Under the pieces are notes generated by a model. The model had not been told where the DNA came from and searched no databases. It saw only the letters and a list, made by a program, of their open reading frames with translations. A program made the translations under genes and the position numbers. A stretch of DNA of 64,000 nucleotides. Source: Pyrrhoderma lamaoense. Taxonomy: Eukaryota > Basidiomycota > Agaricomycetes > Hymenochaetales > Hymenochaetaceae. Location: positions 62,001 through 126,000 of the forward strand of contig NBAZ01000030.1 in assembly GCA_002794735.1 (NCBI GenBank), in the 5' to 3' direction. This document shows positions 25,315 to 36,381 of the stretch, in pieces; position 1 is the first letter of the stretch, and each line of letters starts with the position of its first letter.

Positions 25315-26860
25315 AGTATTGAACCTTACTGGGATGAGGATACGAGAATCATGTTCCAGAAGGTATTCTCACTAGTCTTGTTTGACAAGGAAGGATTATC
25401 GTGGGAAGTGATTGATCAGATGCTGGATATCGATTCAAGGGACATTCTCACTTTATTACGCTCACACGCTCACTGATTGTATTCGATTCCCACCAGTCTG
25501 ACCATTTCATATTCCACGCCTCTCTGTATGATTACCTGACGTCGAAGAATACGAGGGGGAAGGCGTGGCTTTATAACAAAGAAGGATAGAAAGAGTGGAT
25601 TGTACATGTACATCTTTGTTTTGATGTGATGAGGAGGTATCTTTGGTTCAACATCAACATATGTGGTCTGAAGACGTCACTTTTAGAGGAGTAGTGGTAT
25701 TTTCGAGCTCGAGAAGAGATCAGCGAGAATATTCCGGGGCATTTGCGATACGTTTGCAGGAATTGGACTTTGCACCTGCAAGAAACTGTTTTCACAGGCG
25801 AAAACTCATTATATTAGATACCTTTTCTCTTAATCGACTGCTCTTTTGACTCGAAGTTCTGAGCCTTACTCTCGTAGATTTGGTTTATAGATAGGAGAAA
25901 ATACGGTTACTACTAAGTGGTGTGATCCATTGGCTTGCGGTACATTGTTCGGTGTGGACTTGTGTTACGGGTCAGCTAACAGATATGCATATGTACTATA
26001 GGATAAACACCCGCAATTGAAGACCTATATACAGGTTGCTGATGATCAGCTCAAAACGTTTCTCCTACCGATTCTATGAATCACCCCTCAAATCTATATG
26101 TCCTTTCTTCCTTTAATGGAGTAAGATTCTGTCGTCGCTCAACATTATATGAAACACATTAAACCTAGCACCCTTGCACGCCTTGAACGAGTTGACGGGA
26201 GACCGTCTACAGCGTGCTTAATCAACGTGGTAGAATTATTCAGAAGCCTTCTTGAAGGATTTCAGGACAGTTACGCTGCTGTTATCTCTCCTGATGCACA
26301 ATGCATGGCAGCATTGACTGCTAAGGTGGGACTGGTTAAAGTTGGTAGCTCATCAACGGGATCGGAGTCGAAAGACGAATATGTCTGGTCACTTGTTTAC
26401 TCACTGGACGTAAAGACGATTGCCGGATCCCCGTAGGATAACTAATTTGGGATATATCGAGTGGGAAGCGAGTTCTCACCCTACTAGGCCTTTCTGTACC
26501 AGCCAGATCCACGCCATTCTCCTTCGATGGCTCTTGTATTGTCTCTGCATCTCGTAGATAACTGAATGGGGCGCAGATACTGGGCGAAATTGTCTGTGGC
26601 TCAATCAAACCTGGTGCAGACTTGGTTTGTTTCTCACCTAACAGAAAGTGGTTTACATCAGTATCTGGTAGCTCTCTTTATCTGTTGAAATGTAATATCC
26701 GGTGATCCTCTATATCACGTCCGTAGCCTCCCCTCTATTATCTCGATAGTCTACTCCCCTATGCGAGGCGCGTGTCGATTGAATAGATATGGATTGATAG
26801 TTGAAAATTGGTGATAATCTACATATTTGAGTTCCTCTATCAGTCTTTAAACAATGGAAC
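25315..26860 (+). pseudogene. NW6: decayed NACHT-WD40 remnant (subfamily II)
   Basis: Begins at 'YWDEDTRI..QKVFSLVLFDKEGLSWEVIDQMLDIDSRDI' and continues through the end of the NACHT exon, a recognisable intron (about 25937-25998) and the first part of the WD40 exon. Stops and indels are frequent (for example near 25588, 25848, 26130 and 26434). Four or five WD40 blades can be traced, the last around 26560-26800. There is no leader, Walker A or tail segment. It is the inverted counterpart of NW12. Confidence 0.8.
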
Positions 26861-27800
26861 CTAGCTCTTTTTATGTAGAGCTCCTTTACCTATAATAACG
26901 AGGAAAGATGCATATCATATCTCATCCGAAGATGCCCTACAGCACAGCTCTATAAAAACATAGTTTCTATAAATTAATCACCTGATATAGCCACTTTTTG
27001 ATCTTCCGTAGAGACATGTAACCAATATTATGTCTAGTAGTGTGTCCATTAATCTAATAGCAGCATTTGAACAGAGGTAGTCATCTACATGATAGAGTAC
27101 AATGATTTGATTTGATCTCTTGGAATCACAGCAAGTATCTTCGTGATGCTCTGAGTGTGGGAAGAAACATATTTTTTCATGTTCTACAGTTCTTGTTTGA
27201 TCTTCAGTGTCGATCTGCCGAAACTGGAACAACCAACCAAAAACAGGAAATATGGGATACAGTTCTCGATTTGTTCCAAAGCATACTATCTTTTGAACTA
27301 AAATTACTTACGTCGTTCTCTATGTCTGTAGTATCTCTATTCTGTCTTCATCAAGATTCATTCCTTCCTTCGTAACAATATGTCAACCCAGACAATCCAG
27401 AACCCAATGAAGGAATGCGCTCTGTACGTTCTTGCATGTTACTGAGAATTGAAAGATGTATTCTCGAAGATCCTCTGTTTTATCTACTGTCTTGATCGTC
27501 CGTTTTTGGCTAAATTGTCTTCCATCAGTCAGAAGGGCGCAGAAGGACGTCAGGAATCAAATCTTATCGGTCCAGAGAATACTCCGAGTACTTATGAGCT
27601 ATCTTCTAAAATTATATATAGTTTTTAGCGAGGGAGCAGGCAAGGGTAAGTTCTCATGGTATTGCGAGACTGTGCAACGTGGACCAATGATGGAATCCTA
27701 TCAAAAAATGAATGATTTTGATGTGTTGATCAACAGTATCTTCAAAGTAAATAGCCTTTTTAATGGTTTCTCATGTATCCTCACCGCTAGTACCGATATA
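26861..27800. other. Intergenic region upstream of NW7
   Basis: No credible gene. An open frame at 27456-27956 runs into the NW7 leader exon in another frame and includes a chance Gly/Lys-rich stretch that is not a P-loop. The last 140 bases resemble the region upstream of NW5. Confidence 0.55.
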
Positions 27801-30800
27801 ATGCCCTTTACTCAAAGTGGGCACAATGCCCAGGCTAACATTAGGGTATACAATGACTATACAATACAACATGGTAAGTCAGAAGACTCCAACTTACTGA
27901 TTCAGAAATGTTCACAATTTTTTCCCGCTATCTTTATAAAGAAGGTGCTTTTTTAGAAGGTGATACTATATAAAAATCACGCAAGATTGATATTTAAGCT
28001 AAAAATACCGACAGAATTAAAAAGAGAACTAGACCCAAAGTATACGACTCATCCCGGTCGAAGAGAATGTCTGAAAGAGACATGTGTTGGACTACTCAAA
28101 AAAATTGGTCTGTGGTTTCAAGATAAAAGAGCGCCCAATGTTCTCTTTTTACTGGGGGGAGCTGGAACTGGGAAGACTACGATTGCTTCGACAGTTGCGC
28201 ACACGTATCGAAATCAACTTGGGTCTGAGCAGTACTTCGTGAGGGAGAAAAGTGAACCAGACTCCATCTTCCGAACCATTGCATTCGATCTAGCAAGCCA
28301 AGATCCAGAGATTGCTAAAGCCATTAAAGCCGAGCTTGGAGAATCTGGGGCTCAGATCGCATCTCCCGAAAGGTCTTTTGAGCAACTACTTCACAATCCA
28401 CTCCACACTATCGAAAAGAGAAAAAAGGGGAAGAAAGGCTGTGTTCTTATTGTTCTTGATGCGCTCGACGAGTGTGGTGATCAGAAATCTCGGGTGCATT
28501 ACATCCGCTTGATCAAAGAGAAACTGCGTACATTGCCGACCAGATACCGCTTTCTTGTCACCAGTAGACCAGTAAGCGATGTCATTTCCTCGGGGGAATT
28601 AGAGGGTTTACGAACAATCTGGATTCAAGACGAGCCAGATATTAAAAATGACGTTTATCTCTTTTTAAGAGATGAGCTCGGGCGCGAGGGAGAAATACAA
28701 CGATCGTTAGGCCCGAAGTAGGAGGAGTATGTACTATCTCTCAGCGATGCTGCAGATGGGCTCTTTATCTGGGCGACAACTGTTGTCAAGCTGATAAAAG
28801 AGAAGCAAGGAAGTATGGGTAAAGAGCTGAAGCTGATTGCTGCAACAAGGGCATTGTCTGGATCACTTGACAGCCTGTATGAGAACGTATTCAAGAGTTC
28901 TCTACACTGGGATGAGGAGATGAAAGTCGATTTCGCAAATGTACTCTCATTGATCATGTTCGGAAAGGAGCCACTATCTGAAGAGGTGATCAATGAAATT
29001 CTTAGTCTTGAACCTGGAAGGACATGGAGTATACTCAACTCACTACGCTCATTAATCGAATCTTCCCCCACCCATCCTGACAAACCCATTCTGTACCATG
29101 CATCGCTGTTGGACTATTTGACATCTGAGAGCACGCAGAAGAAGGCGTGGTTTATTGACGAAGATAAACAGAAGGACTTCATTGCCCACCTTTGTTTCGA
29201 TGTGATGAGGAAACACCTTCGATTCAATATATGTGATCTTGAGACATCGTTCAGGAAGAACAAAGACATACCCGAGCTCGAAATGAGAATAACAAAGAAT
29301 ATTCCCACCCACCTGCAATATGCTTGTAGGAATTGGGCCTTGCACTTGCGAGAAGCTATTTTCACGGACGGATTATTGTACGAACTAGAGACATTCGCCC
29401 TCAATCGATTGCTCTTTTGGCTTGAGGTCCTGAGCCTTACTCATGTACAGATAGAAATATGTGAGTTTTGGTTGAAGATAGCTCGATGGAAGGATATAAT
29501 ATTGACATTAAGCAGTGTAACCGATTGGCTTGGGGTGAGTTATTTATCAAGTTTCCAGCCCTTGCTAGCTCAGGCATATATAGGGTAAGCACCTGCAACT
29601 GGCGATATTTCTTCAAGATGCTGAGAAGCAGTTCAAGACATTTTCTTATCCGATACTGGAAAGCACCCCCCACATCTACATGTCCCTTCTCCCTTTGATG
29701 AGACAAAGCTCGGTTGTCGCTCAACACTACATAAAGCAAGCAAATCCGGAAGCGCTTGCACGTATTGATGAGATGTCACCCACAGCATATAATGGCAATA
29801 CCAACGAGTTAAAGCTATACAATGCAGTGTACATTAGTGACAAAGAGATGTACTCTGTTTCATACTCGTCAGATGGGTCACGGATTATATTTGCTTCATC
29901 AGAAGGCTTATATGTATGGGATATAGATGATGGAACGTTCCTCGCTGTTCCAACTCAGGAAAAGTGGAGAAGTGTCGAAGCCGTCACGTTCTCCGCAGAC
30001 AGAAGAAGACTAGTGTCAAGAGACAAGAAGTACAAGATCATAGTATGGGACTCGACTAATGGTGAAATTATCCAAGATCAATTTAAAACACCTTTACACT
30101 ATATCGAATCCTTTGCCATCTCGCCTGATGGAGAATATATTGCGGCATCTTCGAGTATTCGAACCATAGTATGGGAGGTAGAAAGTGGATTGATGAAATT
30201 GGAATTAAACGTGTCTTTCCTATCAATTATTTACTCACCAGATGGATCGAAAATTGCAACCACAACTTGGGATAAATTTGTCCATATTTGGGATATATCG
30301 AGTAGAAAGCGAATTCTCACCTTACAAGGCCTTTCAGACCGGGCTAGATCTGTGCAATTCTCCCGCGATGGCTCTCGTATCGTCTCTGCATCTAACCAGG
30401 AAATTATAGTATGGGACACCGAAACTGGCCAACTCATCTTTGGTCCGATTGAACAGGGTGCAGACTTAGTTTGCTTCTTGTCTAACGGAAAGTGGGTCAT
30501 TTCGGTATCGGCTGATACAGTTTATTTGTGGAATGCAATATCTGGTAGTTTCATATGTCATGCATGTCCATCTTTTCCACCTCTTCATATTCGTGATGAA
30601 ACTCCCAGTCCCTCCTTTAATATCTCATTATTCCACTCCCCTGTGTCTAACAGCGAGCCTCTCAATTTTGTTACAGCATCCAAGGATGGAGTTATCCGAA
30701 TATGGTCTGTTTGTGAGAACCCTAAACAGAAGACACGGCGATTGAACATGGATGGATGACTGAGTGGAGATGACGATAGTTTACTCATTTGGATCCCCAA

Positions 30801-31098
30801 AAATCTTCAGCAATCATTGATTCTTAAACCATGCATAGGCACTCTAAACACAACGAAACTACACTTCTCAGGGTACGAAGGAGATCGATGGACGAAATGT
30901 TTCATCTTTTCCGATGGTCAGGATATTACTTTCAAGCAAATTCTTCCACCAATATCTAGAAGAATGATACTATATGTGTTATCTACTTTCAATCGTTTCA
31001 AAATCCCACGTGTCTTTTGCTACCATTGTCGCATCTATTTCCTTCTTAATATCCCATTACTACTATATATACTATACATCGCTTCCTCACAGATATAG
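27801..31098 (+). pseudogene. NW7: NACHT-WD40 gene (subfamily II) with two stops and a shifted tail
   Basis: Exons are 27801-27873 (leader type I, MPFTQSGHNAQANIRVYNDY), microexon 27942-27959 (18 nt), 28015-29534 and 29584 to about 31098. The last intron is 49 nt. NACHT has LLGGAGTGKTT and VLDALDECG. TGG to TAG at 28719 interrupts NACHT and TGG to TGA at 30757 interrupts the C-terminal cap (DGW). A further frame change after 30930 puts the tail segment (VSFATIVASISFLISHYY) out of frame. The ORF between the two stops is otherwise open, with the STPHIYMSLLPLM linker and seven blades. It resembles NW8 most closely in NACHT and faces it convergently. Confidence 0.85.
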
Positions 31099-31492
31099 AT
31101 CTTATTCATTATCAATGACGAAGAGATATGAATCAACGTATGATGTTGTTGCACTTTTTGATAATAAAACTCATATATTTTACGACTTGAATGCTAGAAC
31201 CAAGGTGTGGAAGATCGAAGATGGGAGTGTCAGAAAAAGACACGTATCAGACTGATCAGAAAAATATATACTACTCGTAGTCTCAGGACACGAGAAACGC
31301 CAATTGTACCTTTTTTTCCTACTATAAAATGCAGGAACTGGGAAAAGTACAGTTGTACATATATTGTATTATATCTTTGTTGAATAATGCTACAAGGCTC
31401 CCTTGGCCAGTATGAGGTACATAAATGCATATACACTCGCTACCAAAGGTGTGTAAGCTACATTTGAAAGGAAGATGTATGTTGTAAAATGA
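31099..31492. other. Convergent junction with NLR debris
   Basis: Contains a stray third-blade fragment (about 31185-31240, ARTKVWKIEDGS) and, at about 31330-31355, a Walker A-like scrap (AGTGKSTVV). Neither is attached to a domain. This is the point where the + strand genes meet the - strand genes. Confidence 0.5.
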
Positions 31493-34400
31493 TCAATAAA
31501 TATAATAATGGCATATGAAGAGGGAAATAAATACTGCGATGATAGCGAGGGAAAAGTAATAATGAGGGAAGTTAAATTGCCCAACAGATGATACCACATA
31601 CGGTGCCGTACGTTCATGGACTGATGAGCGTGATGGTGGAGGGAAGGATAGAGATGGTGGTTTTTGAAGAAGGAGCTGATTAAAAGTAATATCCGCACCT
31701 TTGATAAATATGAAGCATTTGGCCCATCGATTCCCTTCATACCCTGAGAAATGTACTTTTGTTGAGAAGCAGGTGTTTAGAGTGCGTATGCATGGTCCAA
31801 ATAGTAGAGAGTGTCGGAGATATTCAGGAATCCAGATGAGTAGATCATCGCCATCCCTGTCCAGCCATCCACTGTCGTTCATTCTCCATGTGCTTTGTTT
31901 TGATTGCTCATTAATAGACCATATTCGGATGACTCCGTCCCAGGATATCGTAGCAAAATCGATTGATTTACCACTAGACACGGGGGAGTGTGTAATTGAA
32001 CCAATTGAATATAAAGCATACCGTCTTTGAAAATATGGAAAAGATAGACACATACGAAATGCAAGATCACCGGATGATGCATCCCACATATCAACAGTAG
32101 CATCTGATACTGATGTGATCCAATTCCCATTAGATGAGAAACAGACCAACCTTACATACCGGTTGATCGGATCACAGACGAGTTGGCTAGTTTCAGTATC
32201 CCATATCATAATTTCACTGTTAGATGCAGAGACAATACGAGAGCCGTCGTGGGAGAAATGTGCGAATTCGGCCATGGTTGAAAGGCCTTGTAGGGTGAGT
32301 GGTTGCTTGCTACTCGATGCATCCCAAATGAGGACAGATGCATCCCACATTGTGGCGGCGATCTTCTTTCCGTCCGGTGAATACATAAATGACCGGAAAC
32401 ATCCCCTTACAAATTTCATTGATAAGCATCCATCTTTGACCTTCCACTCTTTTTTTCCAAGTCTCGTAGATGCTGTTATATGCTCCCCGTCAGGTGAGAT
32501 CGCAACAGATTCGACTTTGTACAAAGGCTCTTCGAATTGATCTTGAACAATCTTACCATCAGTCGTGTCCCATACTATAATTCTGTTATCCTTGTCTCTT
32601 GAGACCAGTCGCTCTCCATTTTCAGAGAACATGAAAGACTTTATATTTCTCCACCCTTCTTGCACTGGAACTGCGAGAGGATTTCCAGTGACTGCATCCC
32701 ATGCGCATAATCCTTCTGATGATGCCAACGTAATCCGTGTCCCATCTGATGAATATTTGATTGTACACAAATTGCCGTGAGCAATGTCACACTCAATGCA
32801 TGCCTTAGGAAGCCTCTCATTAACGCGTTCAAGACATGCCAAGGTGCCAGGTTTTGCATTCATTGCATAGTGTCGTGCGACTACAGAGTTTTGACTCATC
32901 AAAGGAAGAAAGGACATATAGATATGGGGGGTGCACTCCAATATCGGTCTAGACAATGCTTTAAATTGCGTATCGGCATCCTGTATGAAGTCTACTAATC
33001 GTGGATGTTTATCCTATAATACCTTTTTTAGCTGACCCATAACACAAGTTCGTGTAAACTACGTACCCCGAGCCAATCGATTACAGCGCTCAATGATAAA
33101 CGCTTTTCCTCCCATTTATCAAGCGCCCTCGCTCTTACATGTCCTGGCTTCTCATGAGTAAGGCTGATAACTTCAAGCCAAAAGAGCAGTCGGTTAAGAG
33201 CAAATTTCTCTAATTCGAGTAACAGCATGTCCGTAAGTGCAGCGTCTCTCAAATGTAGAGCCCAATTACCGCAAACATATTTCAAGTGAACGGGAATTTT
33301 TTCTACTACTCTGCTTCTGAGATCGGGTATGTCTTCGTTCCTCCTGAGTGATGTCTCAAGGCCACATATATTGAATCGAAGACGCTTCTTCATCACATCA
33401 AAACAAAGATATGCAATCCATCCTTTCTGTTTATCTTCATTGATATGCCAACTCTTCCCCCGCGTGCTCTCCGATGTTAGATAGTCTGATAGCGAGGCAT
33501 GGTACAGAATAGGCTCGTCAGATTGGGAGGGGTTAAACTCGATTAATGAGCGCAACGAGCTGAGTATGCTCCATGCCCTTCCGTGTTCAAGATTCAGCAG
33601 ATTATTGATCATCTCCTCAGATAGTGGCTCCTTTCCGAACATGATTAATGAGAGTATATTTGCGAAGTCGAGTTTCATCTCTTCATCCCAGTGTAGGGAG
33701 CTCTCGAACACGCTCTCATACAGGCTGTCAAGTGATCCAGACAACGACTTTGTAGTAGCAATCCGTTTCAGCTCTTTACCCATACTTCCTCTCTTCTCTT
33801 TTATCAGTTTAACGACTGTTGTCGCCCAAATAAAAAGCCCATTTGCAGCATCACTTAGAGTAAGTACGTATTTCTCCCACTTCGGACCTAAAGAACGTTG
33901 TATTTCTCCCTCGTTCCCGAGCTCATCTCTTAAGAAGAGTAAGATGTCATTTTTACTATCTGGCTCGTCTTGAACCCAGATTGTCTGTATACCCTTTAAT
34001 GTCCCTGAAGAGACGAGATCACTTTCTGGTCTACTGGTGACAAGAAAACGGTATCTGAGCGGTAATGTACGCAGTTTTTTGATCAAGCGGATGTACTGTG
34101 CCCGAGACTCTCGATCACCGCACTCGTCGAGCGCATCAAGGACAATAAGAACATAGCTTCTCTCTCCCCTCTCTTCGTCTTTAACAGTGTGAAGTGGATC
34201 ATGAAGTAGCTGCTCAAAATACCTTTCAGGGGATGCAAGTTGAATCCCGGGTTTGTCAAGCTCGGCTTTCATGACTTTAGCAACCTTTGGATCTTGACTA
34301 GCTAAGTCAAATGCGATGGTTCGGAAGATGGATTCTGGTTCACTTTTCTCCCTCACGAAGTACTGCTCAGACCCAAGTTGATTTCGATACGTGTGCGCAA

Positions 34401-34807
34401 CTGTCGAAGCAATCGTAGTCTTCCCAGTTCCTGCACCTCCCAGTAAAAGAGAACATTCCCCGCTTCCTCATCCCGGAACCACGTGCTAATTTTCTTGAGT
34501 AGTCCAACTCTTGTCTTTTCCAGACACTCCCTTCGACCAGGATGAGTCGTGTATCTCGGGTCAAGCTTCCTTCTAAGTTCTGTCGTTATCGTTAGCTAAA
34601 AAATAACTTTTTTCCTTGATTGGTGTGTTGCATTACCTTCTAAGAGGTTGTCTCCTAAACAAGTAACCGAAAAAAATTGTAAGTAACTCTAAATAAATAA
34701 AAGATAAAATTTTATGCCTTACCATGGTGTATCATATGATTTGTTGTATTGTCAATGTACATTCCAATGTTCGCTTGGGCATTATCCCCACCTTGATTGA
34801 AGGGCAT
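31493..34807 (-). CDS. NW8: NACHT-WD40 protein with C-terminal membrane segment; one frame break
   Basis: Minus-strand exons are 34807-34723 (leader type I, MPFNQGGDNAQANIGMYID), microexon 34654-34637 (18 nt), 34579-33067 and 33013-31493. The last intron is 53 nt and phase 0. The only lesion seen is one T lost in the stretch encoding NVLFLLGG (about 34445; four T where NW7 has five), directly before Walker A GAGTGKTT. With that base counted the length would be about 1,045 aa. Later features are LIVLDALDECG, RYRFLVTSRPESD, the CTPHIYMSFLPLM linker, seven blades, the GYEGNRW cap, a Ser/Pro-rich spacer and tail YFSLAIIAVFISLFI ending HYYIY. Either a very young pseudogene or an assembly error. 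Role inferred as an NTP-switch receptor at a membrane. Confidence 0.83.
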
Positions 34808-36381
34808 TATAAAAGAGTGCTTCAACTACAGTGACGATGTCCGAGAAACTATCAAGTAGTTGCTCACTTTACGGGCAATAGTATTTATAAATCATCTTTA
34901 CTCTTAAGCGAATACATTATTGATCCATTGATCGATCTCGAGTGACTGTGAGAATTTCTCTTCGCTCTAACTACATGTATATGAAATAACTCCCTTTTTC
35001 AGATACACGCCTTCTAGACCTATAGGCTGCCTCGTCTGCCACAGAGACCCATGGCTTACTAGGATCTGTTTGATAGTTGCTGTGTACTTCAATGCTATCC
35101 TGATTGTTGTCTCTACCTGAAATGAAGGGAACAGTATTAGCGTACTTGCAACTACAGTGAGGTCACAAAATTTCTGGCCACTGATGGTTCCTATATCAAT
35201 AAATTTGTTTTCAGACAGGAGTCATCATTGATTTATGCTTCACTTCTGTGAGAACCCCTCCTCTTCCCCGGCCTAGTCAACTGTGCGTGTGTAAATTATC
35301 TTAGCCCTAAGTACGGTAAACATGAAGATATGAATCTCATCATCGTCGTATTTATTCTCTTCTCAGATTACACCTATCCCTAACATTGACTTTCTTGCAA
35401 CGGTAGCTTTTATTCAACCCTCCATACAGAATGACATCTTACATATGTGTATGATGACCCTTTAGATAGTAAGACAGCAAAACCAATAAGCCTATTATCG
35501 CATTTTCTTTCTGCTAATCCGAGTTGCATGTGTACGTAATCAAAATAACATCCTTTCATTTACATTTTTCTAGGCCCTGGTACGTCACATAAGCCCATGC
35601 TATTACAGAATCACTTCAGGTACAGCGTGTAGGAGAAGAAACTCAATACACCTTTATCCACTCACATATTCTCTTTCACTCTTGGGTATATCACTCGTCT
35701 CTACCTTATCTGTTTCTTAACATAAGCAAGTATGGCAAGCATTTCCGATGTCATGAATACATATAATACTCGAAGGAGAGACTAGTATTAGCTACATCAG
35801 TAGCATCCTATACTTAGTGAGTATGAGACGAGTACTTTATCCCTCAGACGTCATATCAAAGTTGACTAGTACCATAAAAAGAGGAAAACGACGACCTTCA
35901 ATGCAAACGGTTTAGGAATGCGATTTATGTTGACCCGGAAAAGGATAAATGACTGCTAATACTGAAATGTCATCAAGGAAACACTGTGAATAAGCCCAGT
36001 TGTAAAGAAAATATGTTTTCAGATCGTGTCGAATGCTTGACCACATTTATCGCATCAGATTTATAGCTACTTGTTCCAGACTTGGAAGTCAAATGACGTC
36101 TGATGCATCAATCTGATCCTTCCCTCGTATGTTATTTTAATCACAAGAGACCATACTATACCATTTTATTCGACGTATAGCAGGATCCCTCTATTCGATT
36201 GATCCTAATAGCTTGATAGGTTGTTACCTGCTATAGTACTGATTAAACATATGTATAGAAGGCTATAGATTGTCTATATAAGGAGTAAAGCTATCCGTAT
36301 TACAGTTTCGTAAAGTGAATCGGAACTCCTTTGGGAAAAGTAAGACATGTGAACTGATTACTGAGAAAGAAGTAATATATA
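34808..36381. other. Intergenic between NW8 and NW9
   Basis: Apart from the orphan leader-exon relic at 35055-35130 nothing coding is seen. A TATA-like TATTTATAAAT near 34882-34892 could serve NW8. The 3' flank block of NW9 (TGATGCATCAATCTGATCCT at 36101-36120) lies near the right end. Confidence 0.55.
35055..35130 (-). pseudogene. Orphan leader exon relic
   Basis: On the minus strand this reads like leader exon type I: preceded by 'gttgcaagtacgct' as in NW5, it encodes PF.SGRDN.QDSIEV.SNYQTDP and ends in CCTA|GTAAG, matching the NW5 exon 1 donor. The ATG is lost (ATGCCC became GTTCCC). No microexon or NACHT exon follows before NW8's own leader. Confidence 0.6.

Larger units (their letters stand above)
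18248..26860. repeat. Large inverted duplication, left arm
   Basis: Order NW4, 3' flank, LTR3, NW5, spacer, NW6 on the + strand mirrors NW14, 3' flank, LTR5, NW13, spacer, NW12 on the - strand (48665-57770). Genes and the spacers between them match. The segment immediately upstream of NW5 does not match that upstream of NW13. Confidence 0.75.

Noticed and set aside
27456..27956. 166-residue open frame with a Gly/Lys-rich stretch upstream of NW7
   Set aside because: It overlaps the NW7 leader exon in another frame, has no homologue in the other upstream regions, and the Gly/Lys stretch lacks the P-loop pattern.
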